Shown here: piece after piece, positions 26,124 to 35,005 of the stretch | How positions within the stretch are numbered: the stretch's first letter is position 1 | How the letters are laid out: each line of letters opens with the position of its first letter | Source: JAFGRU01 sp963665915 | GTDB taxonomy: Bacteria > Desulfobacterota > Desulfuromonadia > Desulfuromonadales > JAAYDE01 | NCBI GenBank assembly: GCA_963665915.2 | Contig: CAXXSG010000005.1 | Coordinates: 124,001 to 188,000, forward strand | Direction of reading: 5' to 3' | Length of the DNA stretch: 64,000 bases | Position numbers and translations under genes: made by a program | Notes under the pieces: generated by a model | Database searches by the model: none | Told to the model about the DNA's origin: nothing | Seen by the model: only the letters and a program-made list of their open reading frames with translations

Positions 26124-27092
26124 TTAACCATCCTCGGAAAAATCGTCAAGAATGTGGCTGTCTTCCCTGATTTTTTTTAGTTTTTCAAGGCTTTTTGCTT
26201 CAATCTGGCGGATACGCTCACGGGTTACACCAAACTGCTGCCCAATCGTGTCCAGGGTCTGGGGATCCTTATCCTCAAGCCCGAACCGCAAGGTGAGAAT
26301 TTCTCTTTCATTTTCGTTCAGCTGACTCAACCATTCTGAGACACACAAATATTTATTGATATCTTCGACAAAAGACGCCGGATCAACGGAAGAAGAATCC
26401 TCCAGGGTATCCATAAGACTGTAGTCATTATTTTCGCCCATGGGCCGCTCGATGGAATAGGTTTTATTAACCAGCACCATGAGGCGTGTGACGTAAGCAA
26501 CCTCAACCCCCATGGCTTCGGCAACTTCATCAGGCTTGGGTTCGCGGTTAAAATCGGTGATAAGTTCCCTGGTAACCTTGATTAGTTTGTTAATGTCATC
26601 GGAAACGTGAACTGGAACCCGAATGGTCCGACTCTGGTTGACAATGGCACGCTCAATCGACTGCCGGATCCACCAGGTTGCGTAGGTGGAAAAACGGCAT
26701 TCCTTGCTGATTTTAAAGCGTTCCACCGCCTTGATGAGCCCCATATTCCCTTCTTCGATCAGGTCCAGAAAAGGTAGCCCTCTGTTCATATAACGTTTGG
26801 CAATCTTGACAACCAAGCGCAAATTGGACTCAATCATGCGGTTGCGGGCCGCCTGATCGCCTAGAGAAATACGCTGGGCAAGATCCCTTTCATCCTGGGC
26901 GGTAAGAAGTTTGGTGGCCTGAATCTCTTTGAGGTAAAGCTTGATGGCATCATCGGAATGTTCTTGGGGTTCAGGAGCTACTTCCTTCTCCTCGCTGCCT
27001 GCCTGTTCCTCCTCTTCTTCCACTTCGTCTGAAGTATCCTTGGTCAACCCGCCCTCGAATCCAACACGATCCAAATCTTCAATTTCATCCAT
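26124..27092 (-). CDS. rpoS: RNA polymerase sigma factor RpoS
   Basis: A 322-residue sigma-70 family factor. After a very acidic N-terminus come region 1.2 (DAIKLYLKEIQATKLLT), region 2 (FLDLIEEGNMGLIKAVERF, FSTYATWWIRQSIERA), region 3, and region 4 with the helix-turn-helix TLDTIGQQFGVTRERIRQIE. Length and position behind pcm and nlpD identify RpoS rather than RpoD or RpoH. GGGAGAA lies before the ATG. It should run the stationary-phase and stress response. Confidence 0.94.
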   Translation of the reverse strand: MDEIEDLDRVGFEGGLTKDTSDEVEEEEEQAGSEEKEVAPEPQEHSDDAIKLYLKEIQATKLLTAQDERDLAQRISLGDQAARNRMIESNLRLVVKIAKRYMNRGLPFLDLIEEGNMGLIKAVERFKISKECRFSTYATWWIRQSIERAIVNQSRTIRVPVHVSDDINKLIKVTRELITDFNREPKPDEVAEAMGVEVAYVTRLMVLVNKTYSIERPMGENNDYSLMDTLEDSSSVDPASFVEDINKYLCVSEWLSQLNENEREILTLRFGLEDKDPQTLDTIGQQFGVTRERIRQIEAKSLEKLKKIREDSHILDDFSEDG

Positions 27093-27149
27093 GACAAATT
27101 CTCCCTGGTTGTTGAAAATGCAGAATCAAAGTGTAGGTGATGGAACCTT

Positions 27150-27959
27150 TCATGGCAAGAATATTCTGGGGTTGACCGCCTCGTTTCCCCGCCGAACTTC
27201 AAAATGAAGGCGAGGGCTTCTCCCGTCGGGGGGACTGCCGGTCAAGGCAATTTTTTCTCCATCCCCAACGAAAGAACCGGTCTGAACCAGGTTTTTCTGA
27301 TTGAATCCGTAAACCGTAAAAAAAGAATCTTCATGTTCCAGAATAAGAAGGTTCCCATAGCCACGGATACCATTGCCGCTGTAAATAACGCGACCGGCAC
27401 CGGCGGAGCGGACAGGGGTTCCGGAGGAGGCGGAGATTTCAACCCCCCGGCAGGGGAACTTCCCCTTGGGATTGAACGGCCGCAAAACCCGGCCTTTGAC
27501 GGGCCAGGAAAAATTCATTTTCCTGGCTGCCACTTTGGGAGTTATTTTTGCTTTCGTAGCCTTTTTAGTTGAGGGTTTTTTGGCAACGACCGTTGGCTTG
27601 GTGGGTTGTTTCTTCTTTTTGCTGACAGATGAAAGGGGCTTCCGGGTAATTACTTTTGTGGAGACCGTCTGCTTTTCAGCGTAAGGTATGACACGCCGTG
27701 CCCTGTCCGCGCCAGGGATAAAAAGCCTTTGACCGGCCTGCAGGTTGCGGGCAAAAAAGATTCCGTTCGCCCTGGCGAGTTGGTCTGGATCAACATTGTA
27801 AGTTTTTCCGATCCGATAAAGAGTTTCCCCTTTTTTCACGGAATGATAGATCCCCTCCTTGACACATCCGAGCGATAGAAGAGCAACAACCAGTAGTACA
27901 GGACTAAGTAAAACCATCCCTGGGTTATATCGAAAAAACAGGTTAGAGAAAAATTTCAT
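27150..27959 (-). CDS. nlpD: NlpD-like LysM/LytM lipoprotein, degenerate peptidase domain
   Basis: A 269-residue envelope protein. A hydrophobic signal ends in lipobox LSLGC (Cys at residue 32), followed by a LysM domain (about 38-85), a Lys/Pro-rich linker and a C-terminal M23/LytM domain. The zinc ligands are mostly lost: the usual HxxxD site reads CRGVEI, the TVYAH-type His is replaced in TVYGFN, and only the His in RLHFEV remains. So it is probably not an active endopeptidase but an amidase activator like E. coli NlpD. Start ATG 27959 is uncertain; ATG 27917 would give a shorter, also plausible signal. It precedes rpoS by 57 nt. Confidence 0.88.
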   Translation of the reverse strand: MKFFSNLFFRYNPGMVLLSPVLLVVALLSLGCVKEGIYHSVKKGETLYRIGKTYNVDPDQLARANGIFFARNLQAGQRLFIPGADRARRVIPYAEKQTVSTKVITRKPLSSVSKKKKQPTKPTVVAKKPSTKKATKAKITPKVAARKMNFSWPVKGRVLRPFNPKGKFPCRGVEISASSGTPVRSAGAGRVIYSGNGIRGYGNLLILEHEDSFFTVYGFNQKNLVQTGSFVGDGEKIALTGSPPDGRSPRLHFEVRRGNEAVNPRIFLP

Positions 27960-28042
27960 GATTCACGGATCTTGTCCAATTGTTTTGGAAAAGATTCTGC
28001 CCCCTCGACAATCAGCTGACTCCTATACCTAATGTGCAAATA

Positions 28043-28627
28043 TTATAATAGGTTTAAAAGGAGAAAGCCACCCACCAGCAGAATGGAAAAGGTCCAGGTC
28101 AGGAGGTTGAAATATTTATCAATAAAATTTCTCATCGGATCGCCGAAAAAGTACACCAGCCCTGCCAGTAAAAAAAACCGTAAACTCCTACTGCAAGCGG
28201 AAGCCAGGAAGAAAAGCGGGAAGCTGACTTTGAAAACCCCGGCACCGATCGTGAAAACTTTATACGGAATGGGAGTAAATCCGGCGACAAAAACAATCCA
28301 GAAATTATATTGGGAAAAGAGTTCCTGAACCAGGTTGAACTTTTCCTGGGAAAAACCGGGAACATAGCTGAAGAAAAAAGCACCCACGAGGCTCCAGACA
28401 GCATAGCCGATCAGATAACCGGCAACCCCACCGAAAACAGAACCCAGAGAAGTTACAAGAGCAAATTTAAACGATTTGAGCGGTTTGGAAAGACAGAGAG
28501 GGAACAGCAGGACATCCGGGGGAATGGGGAAAAAGGATGATTCTGCAAAAGATAAAAAAAACAGGGCGGGGACACCATAGGGAGTGTCAGCCCAGTGAAG
28601 AACCCAGTCGTAGAGTCGTCTGAACAT
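28043..28627 (-). CDS. DedA/YqaA-family membrane protein
   Basis: A 194-residue inner-membrane protein with the DedA (SNARE-associated) core: FAESSFFPIPPDVLLFPLCL, a Gly-rich helix GGVAGYLIGYAVW, and GFTPIPYKVFTIGAGVF. It belongs to the short YqaA-like subgroup, thought to act in lipid carrier or phospholipid transport. ATG 28627 overlaps the pcm stop codon by one base (TAATG), so translation is coupled. Its insertion between pcm and nlpD breaks the usual pcm-nlpD-rpoS neighbourhood. Confidence 0.88.
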   Translation of the reverse strand: MFRRLYDWVLHWADTPYGVPALFFLSFAESSFFPIPPDVLLFPLCLSKPLKSFKFALVTSLGSVFGGVAGYLIGYAVWSLVGAFFFSYVPGFSQEKFNLVQELFSQYNFWIVFVAGFTPIPYKVFTIGAGVFKVSFPLFFLASACSRSLRFFLLAGLVYFFGDPMRNFIDKYFNLLTWTFSILLVGGFLLLNLL

Positions 28628-29283
28628 TACGAAGAATTCACGTCCTTCCAGCCATATTGACCCACAAGAGGGACAAAACGGCATTTAACCAGGTTCACTT
28701 CATGAAATTCATCTTCCGACACCCGTGTAAGACGCTTTAAATCCTGTTCCTGACTTGGGCCAACGGGTATGACCAGACGCCCTCCCGGGGCCAGCTGATA
28801 TTTCAACGAGTCGACCATGGCAGGAGCACCGGCGGTGACAACAATCCCATCAAAAGGACCCTCTTCGTCCCAGCCGAGACAGCCATCTCCAACTTTGACA
28901 ACAACATTGCGAATTCCGCTGCGATCGAAGATCAACCGCGCCCTTCGTGCGAGATTCACATTACGTTCTACACTATAAACCCTGGAAACAATCTTTGCCA
29001 GGACAGCGGCCTGATAGCCGGAGCCGGTACCAATTTCGAGAATTGTCTCCTCCCCTTTCAAGCCAAGTGCTTCGGTCATTAATGCAACGATGAAAGGTTG
29101 GGATATGGTCTGACCTTCCCCAATAGGGAGCGGGTAATCACTGTAAGCCTGGTTTTGAAGGGCGTCTTCAACAAAAAGGTGGCGCGGAACCTGGAGCATG
29201 GTTTCGAGGACAAGAAGGTCTTTTATACCTCGAGCCTTGAGCTGTCTTTCGACCATATTGCGGCGTGCAATGGAAAAATCCAT
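28627..29283 (-). CDS. pcm: Protein-L-isoaspartate O-methyltransferase
   Basis: A 218-residue SAM-dependent repair enzyme that methylates isoaspartyl residues in damaged proteins. Motif I is EIGTGSGYQAAVLA, with upstream GEGQTISQPFIVALM, the PIMT substrate loop. AAGG is just before the ATG. It heads the dedA-nlpD-rpoS unit, which links protein repair with stationary phase as in gammaproteobacteria. Confidence 0.95.
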   Translation of the reverse strand: MDFSIARRNMVERQLKARGIKDLLVLETMLQVPRHLFVEDALQNQAYSDYPLPIGEGQTISQPFIVALMTEALGLKGEETILEIGTGSGYQAAVLAKIVSRVYSVERNVNLARRARLIFDRSGIRNVVVKVGDGCLGWDEEGPFDGIVVTAGAPAMVDSLKYQLAPGGRLVIPVGPSQEQDLKRLTRVSEDEFHEVNLVKCRFVPLVGQYGWKDVNSS

Positions 29284-29419
29284 AAAACCTTAGTAGCATC
29301 GCCGGGATGCTCATCAAATTAATTACGGCTTGTTAAAAAGGTAGGCTCTCGAAAGAAGTAACTCTTGGAATTTGACGAAAGAATCCACAATGCGGGGTCT
29401 CTGCAGAAGACCGACTTCC

Positions 29420-29794
29420 TCAGTTCGGGAACAACCGTCCGCCGAGGGCAACCCTGAGGTTGATAAGGTCATTCCGGATCTCCTTGAGAAGGGCGTCTTC
29501 CCTCCCTTCCTTAGGCTGGGTTCCAATTTCTTGAGTCAAAGCTTTGGGAATGTTCTCTCGCAGCTTTTTCTTAGCTCCGGCTATGGTGAAACCCTGATTG
29601 TACAGAAGATCCTTGACCCGCAGGACCATCTCAATGTCCTGACGTCGGTAAAGTCGCTGATTTTTTGAGCTTTTAGAGGGGCGAAAACGGCTAAATTCAG
29701 ACTCCCAATAACGCAGGACATGGGGCTTTACTCCGACGATATCGGCTACCTCGCCTATTTTAAAGTAAAGTTTATCCGGAATTCTGGAGTCCAT
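29420..29794 (-). CDS. MerR-family transcriptional regulator
   Basis: A 124-residue protein with an N-terminal MerR winged helix-turn-helix (YFKIGEVADIVGVKPHVLRYWESEF, then RLYRRQDIEMVLRVKDLL) and a short helical tail. There is no effector-binding Cys or large ligand domain. Such small MerR proteins often follow ihfA in deltaproteobacteria. The ATG at 29794 has a weak Shine-Dalgarno, 20 nt after ihfA. The target is unknown. Confidence 0.88.
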   Translation of the reverse strand: MDSRIPDKLYFKIGEVADIVGVKPHVLRYWESEFSRFRPSKSSKNQRLYRRQDIEMVLRVKDLLYNQGFTIAGAKKKLRENIPKALTQEIGTQPKEGREDALLKEIRNDLINLRVALGGRLFPN

Positions 29795-29813
29795 ATTTCA
29801 GGCAAACTTTCTT

Positions 29814-30101
29814 TTAGCTTTCCTCTCCACCGTTAATCGCACTTTTCAGGACCTGGCTCGGTTTGAATGTGAGGATCCTTCGGGAAGAGATTTCAATTTC
29901 CTCGCCGGTCTGAGGATTCCGTCCACGCCGAGTTGCTTTCTCCTTTACGACGAAGTTTCCAAACCCGGCCAGTTTGATTTTTTCCCCTTTGGCCACAGTC
30001 GTCTTCACCAAGTCAAATACTTGCTCGACAATCTCAGCGGACTCTTTTTTAGAAAAGCCGGTTTTTAGATAGACTTTTTCAATTATATCCGCTTTGGTCA
30101 T
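29814..30101 (-). CDS. ihfA: Integration host factor subunit alpha
   Basis: A 95-residue HU/IHF-family DNA-bending protein, with the family signature AGFGNFVVKEKATRRGRNP in the beta arms. ATG 30101 (MTKADIIEK) has AGGAGG directly upstream; the extra six residues from 30119 come from that site. The position after pheT matches the E. coli pheST-ihfA order, which supports IhfA rather than HU. Confidence 0.93.
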   Translation of the reverse strand: MTKADIIEKVYLKTGFSKKESAEIVEQVFDLVKTTVAKGEKIKLAGFGNFVVKEKATRRGRNPQTGEEIEISSRRILTFKPSQVLKSAINGGEES

Positions 30102-30183
30102 ACCCCCTCCTGAATGCAAAGTATATGTGATTGATATTACAAGATTCTATACCATAGGATAGCAGGGTTAGCAACTCAAAATT

Positions 30184-32598
30184 TTAACGAATTTCAGCAC
30201 CTAGACGATTACAAAGAGAATCGACAATTTTCTGATGGACCTTGTTGACTTCTTCGTCGGTAAGGGTTCTTTCATCCGAGCCATAACGAATGCGCACGGC
30301 CAGACTCTTTTTCCCTTCGGGGATTCCGCTGCCGCGGTACAGGTCAAAAAGAACATAATTCTTCAGGTAAGGGCTCTTAATACCGCGAATGGTGTCAAAA
30401 ACCCCTTGCGCATCGACGCTATGGTCCACCATAAAGGCCGTATCTCTCTGGGTTTCCGGAAACTTTGACGGTATCAAGATTTTTCTGCTCTTGCCGGCAG
30501 CCCTGAGCAAGGTGTCCACATCCAGTTCGAGCATATAAACCGGAACATCGATCTCGAAATTTTCCAGCACCTTGGGATGAATTTCGCCCATCCGTCCAAG
30601 AACATTCCCCCCTGCTTTCAAAGTGCATGACTTTCCGGGATGGAAAAAAGGCTCACAGGAACTACCATCCCAGGATGTCCGCGTCAGGCCGAAAAGATCA
30701 AAAATATCTTCCGCAACACCTTTAAGTTCGAAAAAATCAGCTCCTTCATTACTCTGTGCCCATCCTTCAGGCTCCCTGCGCCCGCAAATGGCCAGGCTCA
30801 AAGTCAATTTTTCGAGCGGGGTTTCCTCCCCTTCGAGAACCTCAAAAACCGGCCGCATTTCGAACAATTTCAAATCAATTGAACGATAAGCCAGATTTTT
30901 AGAAACAGTTTCCAGAAGGCTAGGCACCAATGTGGTCCTCATCACCGACTGTTCTTCAGTCAGGGGATTAAGGAGCTTGATATTGCTTCTGCGCGGATCA
31001 TCATCGGCAAGAAGAATCCGGTCCCAGAACTGCGGGGTGACAAAAGAATAATTAACCACCTCGGAAAATCCGCGCCCTATAAGGGCCTCTCGAATTCTGG
31101 CTGCCGGCTTGCTCATTGCGGGAATCAGCCATGATTCAATCTCGCCGGACGGAAGGGTGGCGGGTATATCGTCATAACCGTGCAACCGGGCAACTTCTTC
31201 AATTAAATCGACCTCACGTTCGAGATCATGACGAAAACCCGGCACCTCGACCTGCAGAATAGCTCCCGGTTCTGCGGAAGAGTCTTTGACCCGCAGTCCG
31301 ATGCTTTCAAGAAGCCGTTTAATTTCAGAAGTCTGAAGTTCAACCCCCAGAAGAGCATTGGTTTTTTCAGTGGAGATAGAAACGTCGGGACGCTTTTTCG
31401 GGGGAGAGAAAACATCTATCATCCCCTTTGCCGCATTCCCACCAGCGGTTTCTACAATCAATTGCGTAGCCCGCTCAAGAGCGGCCGGCACCAAATCGAG
31501 ATCGATCCCTCTTTCAAAACGATGGGATGCCTCCGTATGAATCCCGAGACGTTTGCTGGTTCTGCGAACCGTATTCGGGTCGAAATAGGCGCTTTCGAGT
31601 AACACATCCGTGGTCGACTCCTCAATTTCAGAGTTTTCCCCACCCATGATACCGGCCAGGGCTACTGCTCCCTCGCCGTCACAAATCACAAGGTCATCTT
31701 CGCATAGCGCATATTCCTTGCCGTCAAGAGTCGTAAAGACCTCTTTCAAAGCCGCCCTTTTAACAACAATCCGCTTTTCCCGGAGAAGGTTGAAATCAAA
31801 GGCATGAAGCGGCTGGCCAAGTTCCATCATGACGAAGTTAGTGACGTCTACAACATTATTTATGGAGCGAACCCCGACGTTTTCAAGGCGCCGCACCAAC
31901 CAACCGGGAGAAGGTCCAATTTTGACACCATGAATCAAGCGCGCTGTATAACGTGGGCAACGTTCCGACTCTTCGACCATGATGGAGGTTTCCGCATTGA
32001 TATCCCCTTCACCAACAGGACCGTTTGGCCTGTCAAAGCGAAGAGGCTGGCAGGCAAGAGCTGCAACCTCCCGGGAAACGCCAAGAACACTCAGACAGTC
32101 AGAGCGATTTGGAGTAAGCCCGATTTCTAAACGAACATCCTTCATCTGCAAGGCATCGAAAACAGGCGCCCCCAACGAAAGGTCCTGCGGCAGGATCATA
32201 ATTCCGTCCGACTCTTCAGCAAGTCCCAATTCCTTTTCAGAGCAGAGCATCCCCATCGATTCACAACCGCGAATTTTACTTTTCTTGATTTTAAAATTGC
32301 CGGGCAGAACAGTTCCAACTTGGGCCAAGGCCACCATGTCCCCGGTTCTGTGGTTCGGTGCGCCACAGACAACCTGAACTTCTTCGTTGCCAGTTTCAAC
32401 CACACAAAGGGTTAACTTTTCAGCATCAGGATGGGCCTCGACCGACTTCAGGCGTGCAACAACAACGCTGTCAAGGCCCTCACCCAGCTTTTTAACGGCC
32501 TCCACCTCAAGTCCAGCCATGGTAATTCTGTGGGCAAGGTCTTCAGGCGAAAAATCAAAATCAACAAATTCCCTCAACCAGTTACAGGTGACTATCAT
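30184..32598 (-). CDS. pheT: Phenylalanyl-tRNA synthetase beta subunit
   Basis: An 804-residue subunit of the alpha2-beta2 PheRS. Domains in order: N-terminal tRNA-binding OB fold (about 40-150, with VCGAPNHRTGD), B3/B4 editing domain, B5 DNA-binding-like domain, catalytic-like domain, and a C-terminal anticodon-binding ferredoxin fold (FPETQRDTAFMV). Normal length for bacteria. AAGGAAA precedes the ATG, 44 nt after pheS. Confidence 0.97.
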   Translation of the reverse strand: MIVTCNWLREFVDFDFSPEDLAHRITMAGLEVEAVKKLGEGLDSVVVARLKSVEAHPDAEKLTLCVVETGNEEVQVVCGAPNHRTGDMVALAQVGTVLPGNFKIKKSKIRGCESMGMLCSEKELGLAEESDGIMILPQDLSLGAPVFDALQMKDVRLEIGLTPNRSDCLSVLGVSREVAALACQPLRFDRPNGPVGEGDINAETSIMVEESERCPRYTARLIHGVKIGPSPGWLVRRLENVGVRSINNVVDVTNFVMMELGQPLHAFDFNLLREKRIVVKRAALKEVFTTLDGKEYALCEDDLVICDGEGAVALAGIMGGENSEIEESTTDVLLESAYFDPNTVRRTSKRLGIHTEASHRFERGIDLDLVPAALERATQLIVETAGGNAAKGMIDVFSPPKKRPDVSISTEKTNALLGVELQTSEIKRLLESIGLRVKDSSAEPGAILQVEVPGFRHDLEREVDLIEEVARLHGYDDIPATLPSGEIESWLIPAMSKPAARIREALIGRGFSEVVNYSFVTPQFWDRILLADDDPRRSNIKLLNPLTEEQSVMRTTLVPSLLETVSKNLAYRSIDLKLFEMRPVFEVLEGEETPLEKLTLSLAICGRREPEGWAQSNEGADFFELKGVAEDIFDLFGLTRTSWDGSSCEPFFHPGKSCTLKAGGNVLGRMGEIHPKVLENFEIDVPVYMLELDVDTLLRAAGKSRKILIPSKFPETQRDTAFMVDHSVDAQGVFDTIRGIKSPYLKNYVLFDLYRGSGIPEGKKSLAVRIRYGSDERTLTDEEVNKVHQKIVDSLCNRLGAEIR

Positions 32599-32642
32599 CT
32601 ATTAATTTCCTTAATTAACTATTGAAAGGCAACATACTGTTT

Positions 32643-33662
32643 TTAATAAAACTGACTTAGAAAGCGGATGTCATTTTCGAAGAAGAGGCGCAAATCACTG
32701 ACCCCGTTTTTTAGCATGGACAGGCGTTCCAAACCGACGCCGAAAGCATAACCCGAAAAAACCTCGGAGTCATAATTGACAGCTTTGAAAACTTCAGGAT
32801 CAATCATGCCGCAGCCAAGGATTTCAAGCCATCCCGTATCTTTACAGACACGACATCCTTTTCCACTACAGATGACACACTGAATATCGACCTCGGCACT
32901 CGGCTCAGTGAAGGGGAAAAAGGAAGGGCGAAAGCGTACCCCGATTTTTTTGCCGAAAAAACGGTTTAAAAAAGTCTGCAAGGTTCCCTTAAGGTCTCCA
33001 AAGGTAACTTTTTTGTCGACAAGAAACCCTTCGACCTGATGAAACATGGGGCTGTGGGTTATGTCCGAATCCCGACGATAAACCGTGCCGGGCGCAATGA
33101 CCTTCAACGGTGGCTGATGACTGAGCATGGTCCGAATCTGAACCGGGGAGGTATGCGTCCTGAGAACAATATCCTCAGAGACATAAAAGGTGTCCTGCAT
33201 ATCCCTGGCAGGATGATTTTTGGGGATATTCAAAGCTTCGAAATTATAATAATCGTTTTCGATTTCCGGGCCTTCAACAATACCGAAACCCAGGGTAGAA
33301 AAAATTTCATTCACTTCCTCGGTAACCAGGGTTATGGGATGCTTTGAACCTCTCATGACCCGCCGCCCGGGGAGCGTCACATCGATCTTTTCTTCCTGAA
33401 GCCTTTGCTCCAGAGCCGTCGAATGAATTTCCCTCTGGCGAATGGAAAATAGCGCCTCCAATTCTTCCTTGATTTCATTGACAATTTTTCCGACAAGAGG
33501 TCTTTCCTCGGCTGAAAGATCTCTCATCCCTTTCATCACGGAGGTAAGTTCCCCTTTTTTCCCAAGGAACCTTATTTTAAGATCGTTCAAGGAATTTTCA
33601 TTATCAGCCAGCAGAAAATGCTCTTTGGCCTTTTTTAAAATTTCATCCAGCTTGAGTTTCAT
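32643..33662 (-). CDS. pheS: Phenylalanyl-tRNA synthetase alpha subunit
   Basis: A 339-residue class II catalytic subunit with an N-terminal coiled coil. Class II signatures include HPMFHQVEGFLVDKKVTFGDL, FRPSFFPFTEPSAEVD and GFGVGLERLSML-type motif 3 (AFGVGLERLSMLKNGV). A CxxC pair (CVICSGKGCRVC) is seen in many bacterial alpha subunits. ATG 33662 (MKLKLDEIL) is the family-like start; the upstream 16 residues would read from the terminator T-tract. Expression must pass two terminator-like hairpins upstream. Confidence 0.95.
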   Translation of the reverse strand: MKLKLDEILKKAKEHFLLADNENSLNDLKIRFLGKKGELTSVMKGMRDLSAEERPLVGKIVNEIKEELEALFSIRQREIHSTALEQRLQEEKIDVTLPGRRVMRGSKHPITLVTEEVNEIFSTLGFGIVEGPEIENDYYNFEALNIPKNHPARDMQDTFYVSEDIVLRTHTSPVQIRTMLSHQPPLKVIAPGTVYRRDSDITHSPMFHQVEGFLVDKKVTFGDLKGTLQTFLNRFFGKKIGVRFRPSFFPFTEPSAEVDIQCVICSGKGCRVCKDTGWLEILGCGMIDPEVFKAVNYDSEVFSGYAFGVGLERLSMLKNGVSDLRLFFENDIRFLSQFY

Positions 33663-33686
33663 ATTCTCAGCCCGCTTCCCTGTAAT

Positions 33687-33724
33687 CAAAAAAAAAGTAA
33701 TGGAAGCCAAAGGCTTCCATTACT
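33687..33724 (-). terminator. Terminator/attenuator hairpin before pheS
   Basis: A perfect 13-bp stem (33696-33708 with 33712-33724), 3-nt loop, followed on the minus strand by a run of T at 33695-33687. It lies 25 nt before the pheS start, the position of the E. coli pheST attenuator. Confidence 0.85.
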
Positions 33725-33727
33725 TGC

Positions 33728-33775
33728 TTACCAACGAAAAAAGAGATGGGTCGTCGCCATCTCTTGATTGTTCAC
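33728..33775 (-). CDS. Candidate PheM-like leader peptide with tandem Phe codons
   Basis: Between rplT and pheS, an ORF from GTG 33775 (or ATG 33760) ends at TAA 33728 and reads VNNQEMATTHLFFRW. Two adjacent TTT Phe codons lie near its end, just before the terminator hairpin. E. coli has pheM, a Phe-rich leader, at the same place in the same gene order. Weaknesses: no clear Shine-Dalgarno, and the TTT codons coincide with the T-tract of the first hairpin. Confidence 0.4.
   Translation of the reverse strand: MNNQEMATTHLFFRW
33737..33765 (-). terminator. First of two hairpins between rplT and pheS
   Basis: A 9-bp stem (AAGAGATGG with CCATCTCTT, 33741-33749 and 33757-33765) with a 7-nt loop, followed by T6 on the minus strand, 12 nt after the rplT stop. 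It looks like the end of the infC-rpmI-rplT unit. Confidence 0.7.
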
Positions 33776-33777
33776 GT

Positions 33778-34134
33778 TTACTGTAATTGAGCCTTGGCTT
33801 GTTCCACGATGCTGGAAAATCCGGAAGGATCAGTGACAGCCAGTTCCGCCAGAACTTTCCTGTCGAGTTGAACACCGGCTTTTTTCAGGCCGTGAATCAG
33901 ATTTCCATATGTCAATCCATTTTCCCGTGCAGCGGCATTGATGCGCACAATCCACAAGGACCTGAAATCTCTTTTTTTGGCTTTACGATCGCGATAAGCG
34001 TATTTAAGCGAACGATCCACGGCCTCGACAGCACTGCGAAACAATTTGCTCCGCGCACCACGAAACCCCTTGGCCATTTTCAATACCTTGTTTCTTCTGC
34101 GTCTCGCTTTGAATCCACGTTTTGCTCTTGCCAT
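33778..34134 (-). CDS. rplT: 50S ribosomal protein L20
   Basis: A 118-residue ribosomal protein starting MARAKRGFKARRRRNKVLK, with the L20 signature RSLWIVRINAAARENGLTYG. Needed for early 50S assembly and, in several bacteria, for autogenous repression of rpmI-rplT. The 112-nt gap to rpmI could hold such a site, but none is proven. Standard infC-rpmI-rplT order. Confidence 0.98.
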   Translation of the reverse strand: MARAKRGFKARRRRNKVLKMAKGFRGARSKLFRSAVEAVDRSLKYAYRDRKAKKRDFRSLWIVRINAAARENGLTYGNLIHGLKKAGVQLDRKVLAELAVTDPSGFSSIVEQAKAQLQ

Positions 34135-34246
34135 GATGTTTCCTTTCGTAGGTCTTGTTTCAGGTTGCCGGATCTAAAGGGGGAGACATTCCCCTCAGTT
34201 CTCGGTCTGTTCAACCGGTGGTTAAAAGCTATTTCAACAGCAGAAA

Positions 34247-34444
34247 TCAGAGATAGGGAATAAGTCTGCTGATGTTTTTTTCGTCACTTTTGTCAACCAG
34301 TGTAGCCTGCCGCAGATTACGTTTGGTTTTAGTCGATTTTTTGGTCAGGATATGACTGGTATATGCTTTATTGCGGCGAATTTTTCCGCTTCCGGTTTTG
34401 CGGAATCTTTTGGCTGCGCCGCGGTTGGTCTTGATTTTTGGCAT
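34247..34444 (-). CDS. rpmI: 50S ribosomal protein L35
   Basis: A 65-residue basic protein beginning MPKIKTNRGAAKRFRKTGSG, the L35 consensus, and ending with the KNISRLIPYL-type tail. AAGGAG is upstream of ATG 34444. It lies 39 nt after infC. Confidence 0.98.
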   Translation of the reverse strand: MPKIKTNRGAAKRFRKTGSGKIRRNKAYTSHILTKKSTKTKRNLRQATLVDKSDEKNISRLIPYL

Positions 34445-34483
34445 TTTTTTCTCCTTAATAAACAGCTTTACATATAAACGTTG

Positions 34484-35005
34484 TCAGGTTTTATTTTTTA
34501 CCGGAGCAAGAACCATGCTCATGGTCCGCCCCGTCATGTAGCCCTTGCTTTCGACATGCCCCAGGTCCTCAGTTGCCGCAACTACCTTTTCCAAAAGTAT
34601 CCGGCCGAATTCCGGGTGAGTCACTTCCCTGCCCCGGAACATGATGGTTATTTTAACCTTATTGCCGCTTTCAAGAAACCGTCGCGTATTCCTGACTTTA
34701 AAATTAAAATCGTGCTCTTCGGTTTTAGGACGAAACTTAATTTCTTTGAGTTCAATACGGGCGGTTTTCTTTTTGGCTTCACCAGCGCGTTTACTGGCCT
34801 GGTACTTATATTTACCGAAATCCATGATTCGGCAGACGGGCGGCGTCGTATTCGGTGAAACCTCAACAAGATCAAGCCCGCGTTCTTTCGCACCCTCCAA
34901 GGCTTCCGGTACACTCATGATGCCGAGGAATTCGCCTTCATCATCGACGACCCGAACCTCTTTTGCCCGAATAGCCTCATTTATTCTGGTTTCTAATTTA
35001 GCTAT
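34484..35005 (-). CDS. infC: Translation initiation factor IF-3, non-AUG start
   Basis: IF-3 prevents premature 50S joining and checks start codons. The first ATG in frame (34918) would remove about 30 conserved residues. Upstream, the frame continues with INEAIRAKEVRVVDDEGEFLG, the true IF-3 N-terminus. The only suitable start is ATA 35005 (or ATC 35008), with GAGGAGG (35017-35011) 5 nt before it. Length then is 173 residues, normal. A rare start codon on infC is the known basis of IF-3 autoregulation in E. coli (AUU). The gene lies 21 nt after thrS. Confidence 0.93.
   Translation of the reverse strand: MAKLETRINEAIRAKEVRVVDDEGEFLGIMSVPEALEGAKERGLDLVEVSPNTTPPVCRIMDFGKYKYQASKRAGEAKKKTARIELKEIKFRPKTEEHDFNFKVRNTRRFLESGNKVKITIMFRGREVTHPEFGRILLEKVVAATEDLGHVESKGYMTGRTMSMVLAPVKNKT

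Noticed and set aside
29284..29419. Gap between pcm and the MerR gene, examined for a tRNA
   Set aside because: No cloverleaf or encoded CCA could be formed; related genomes may have a tRNA here but this one does not.
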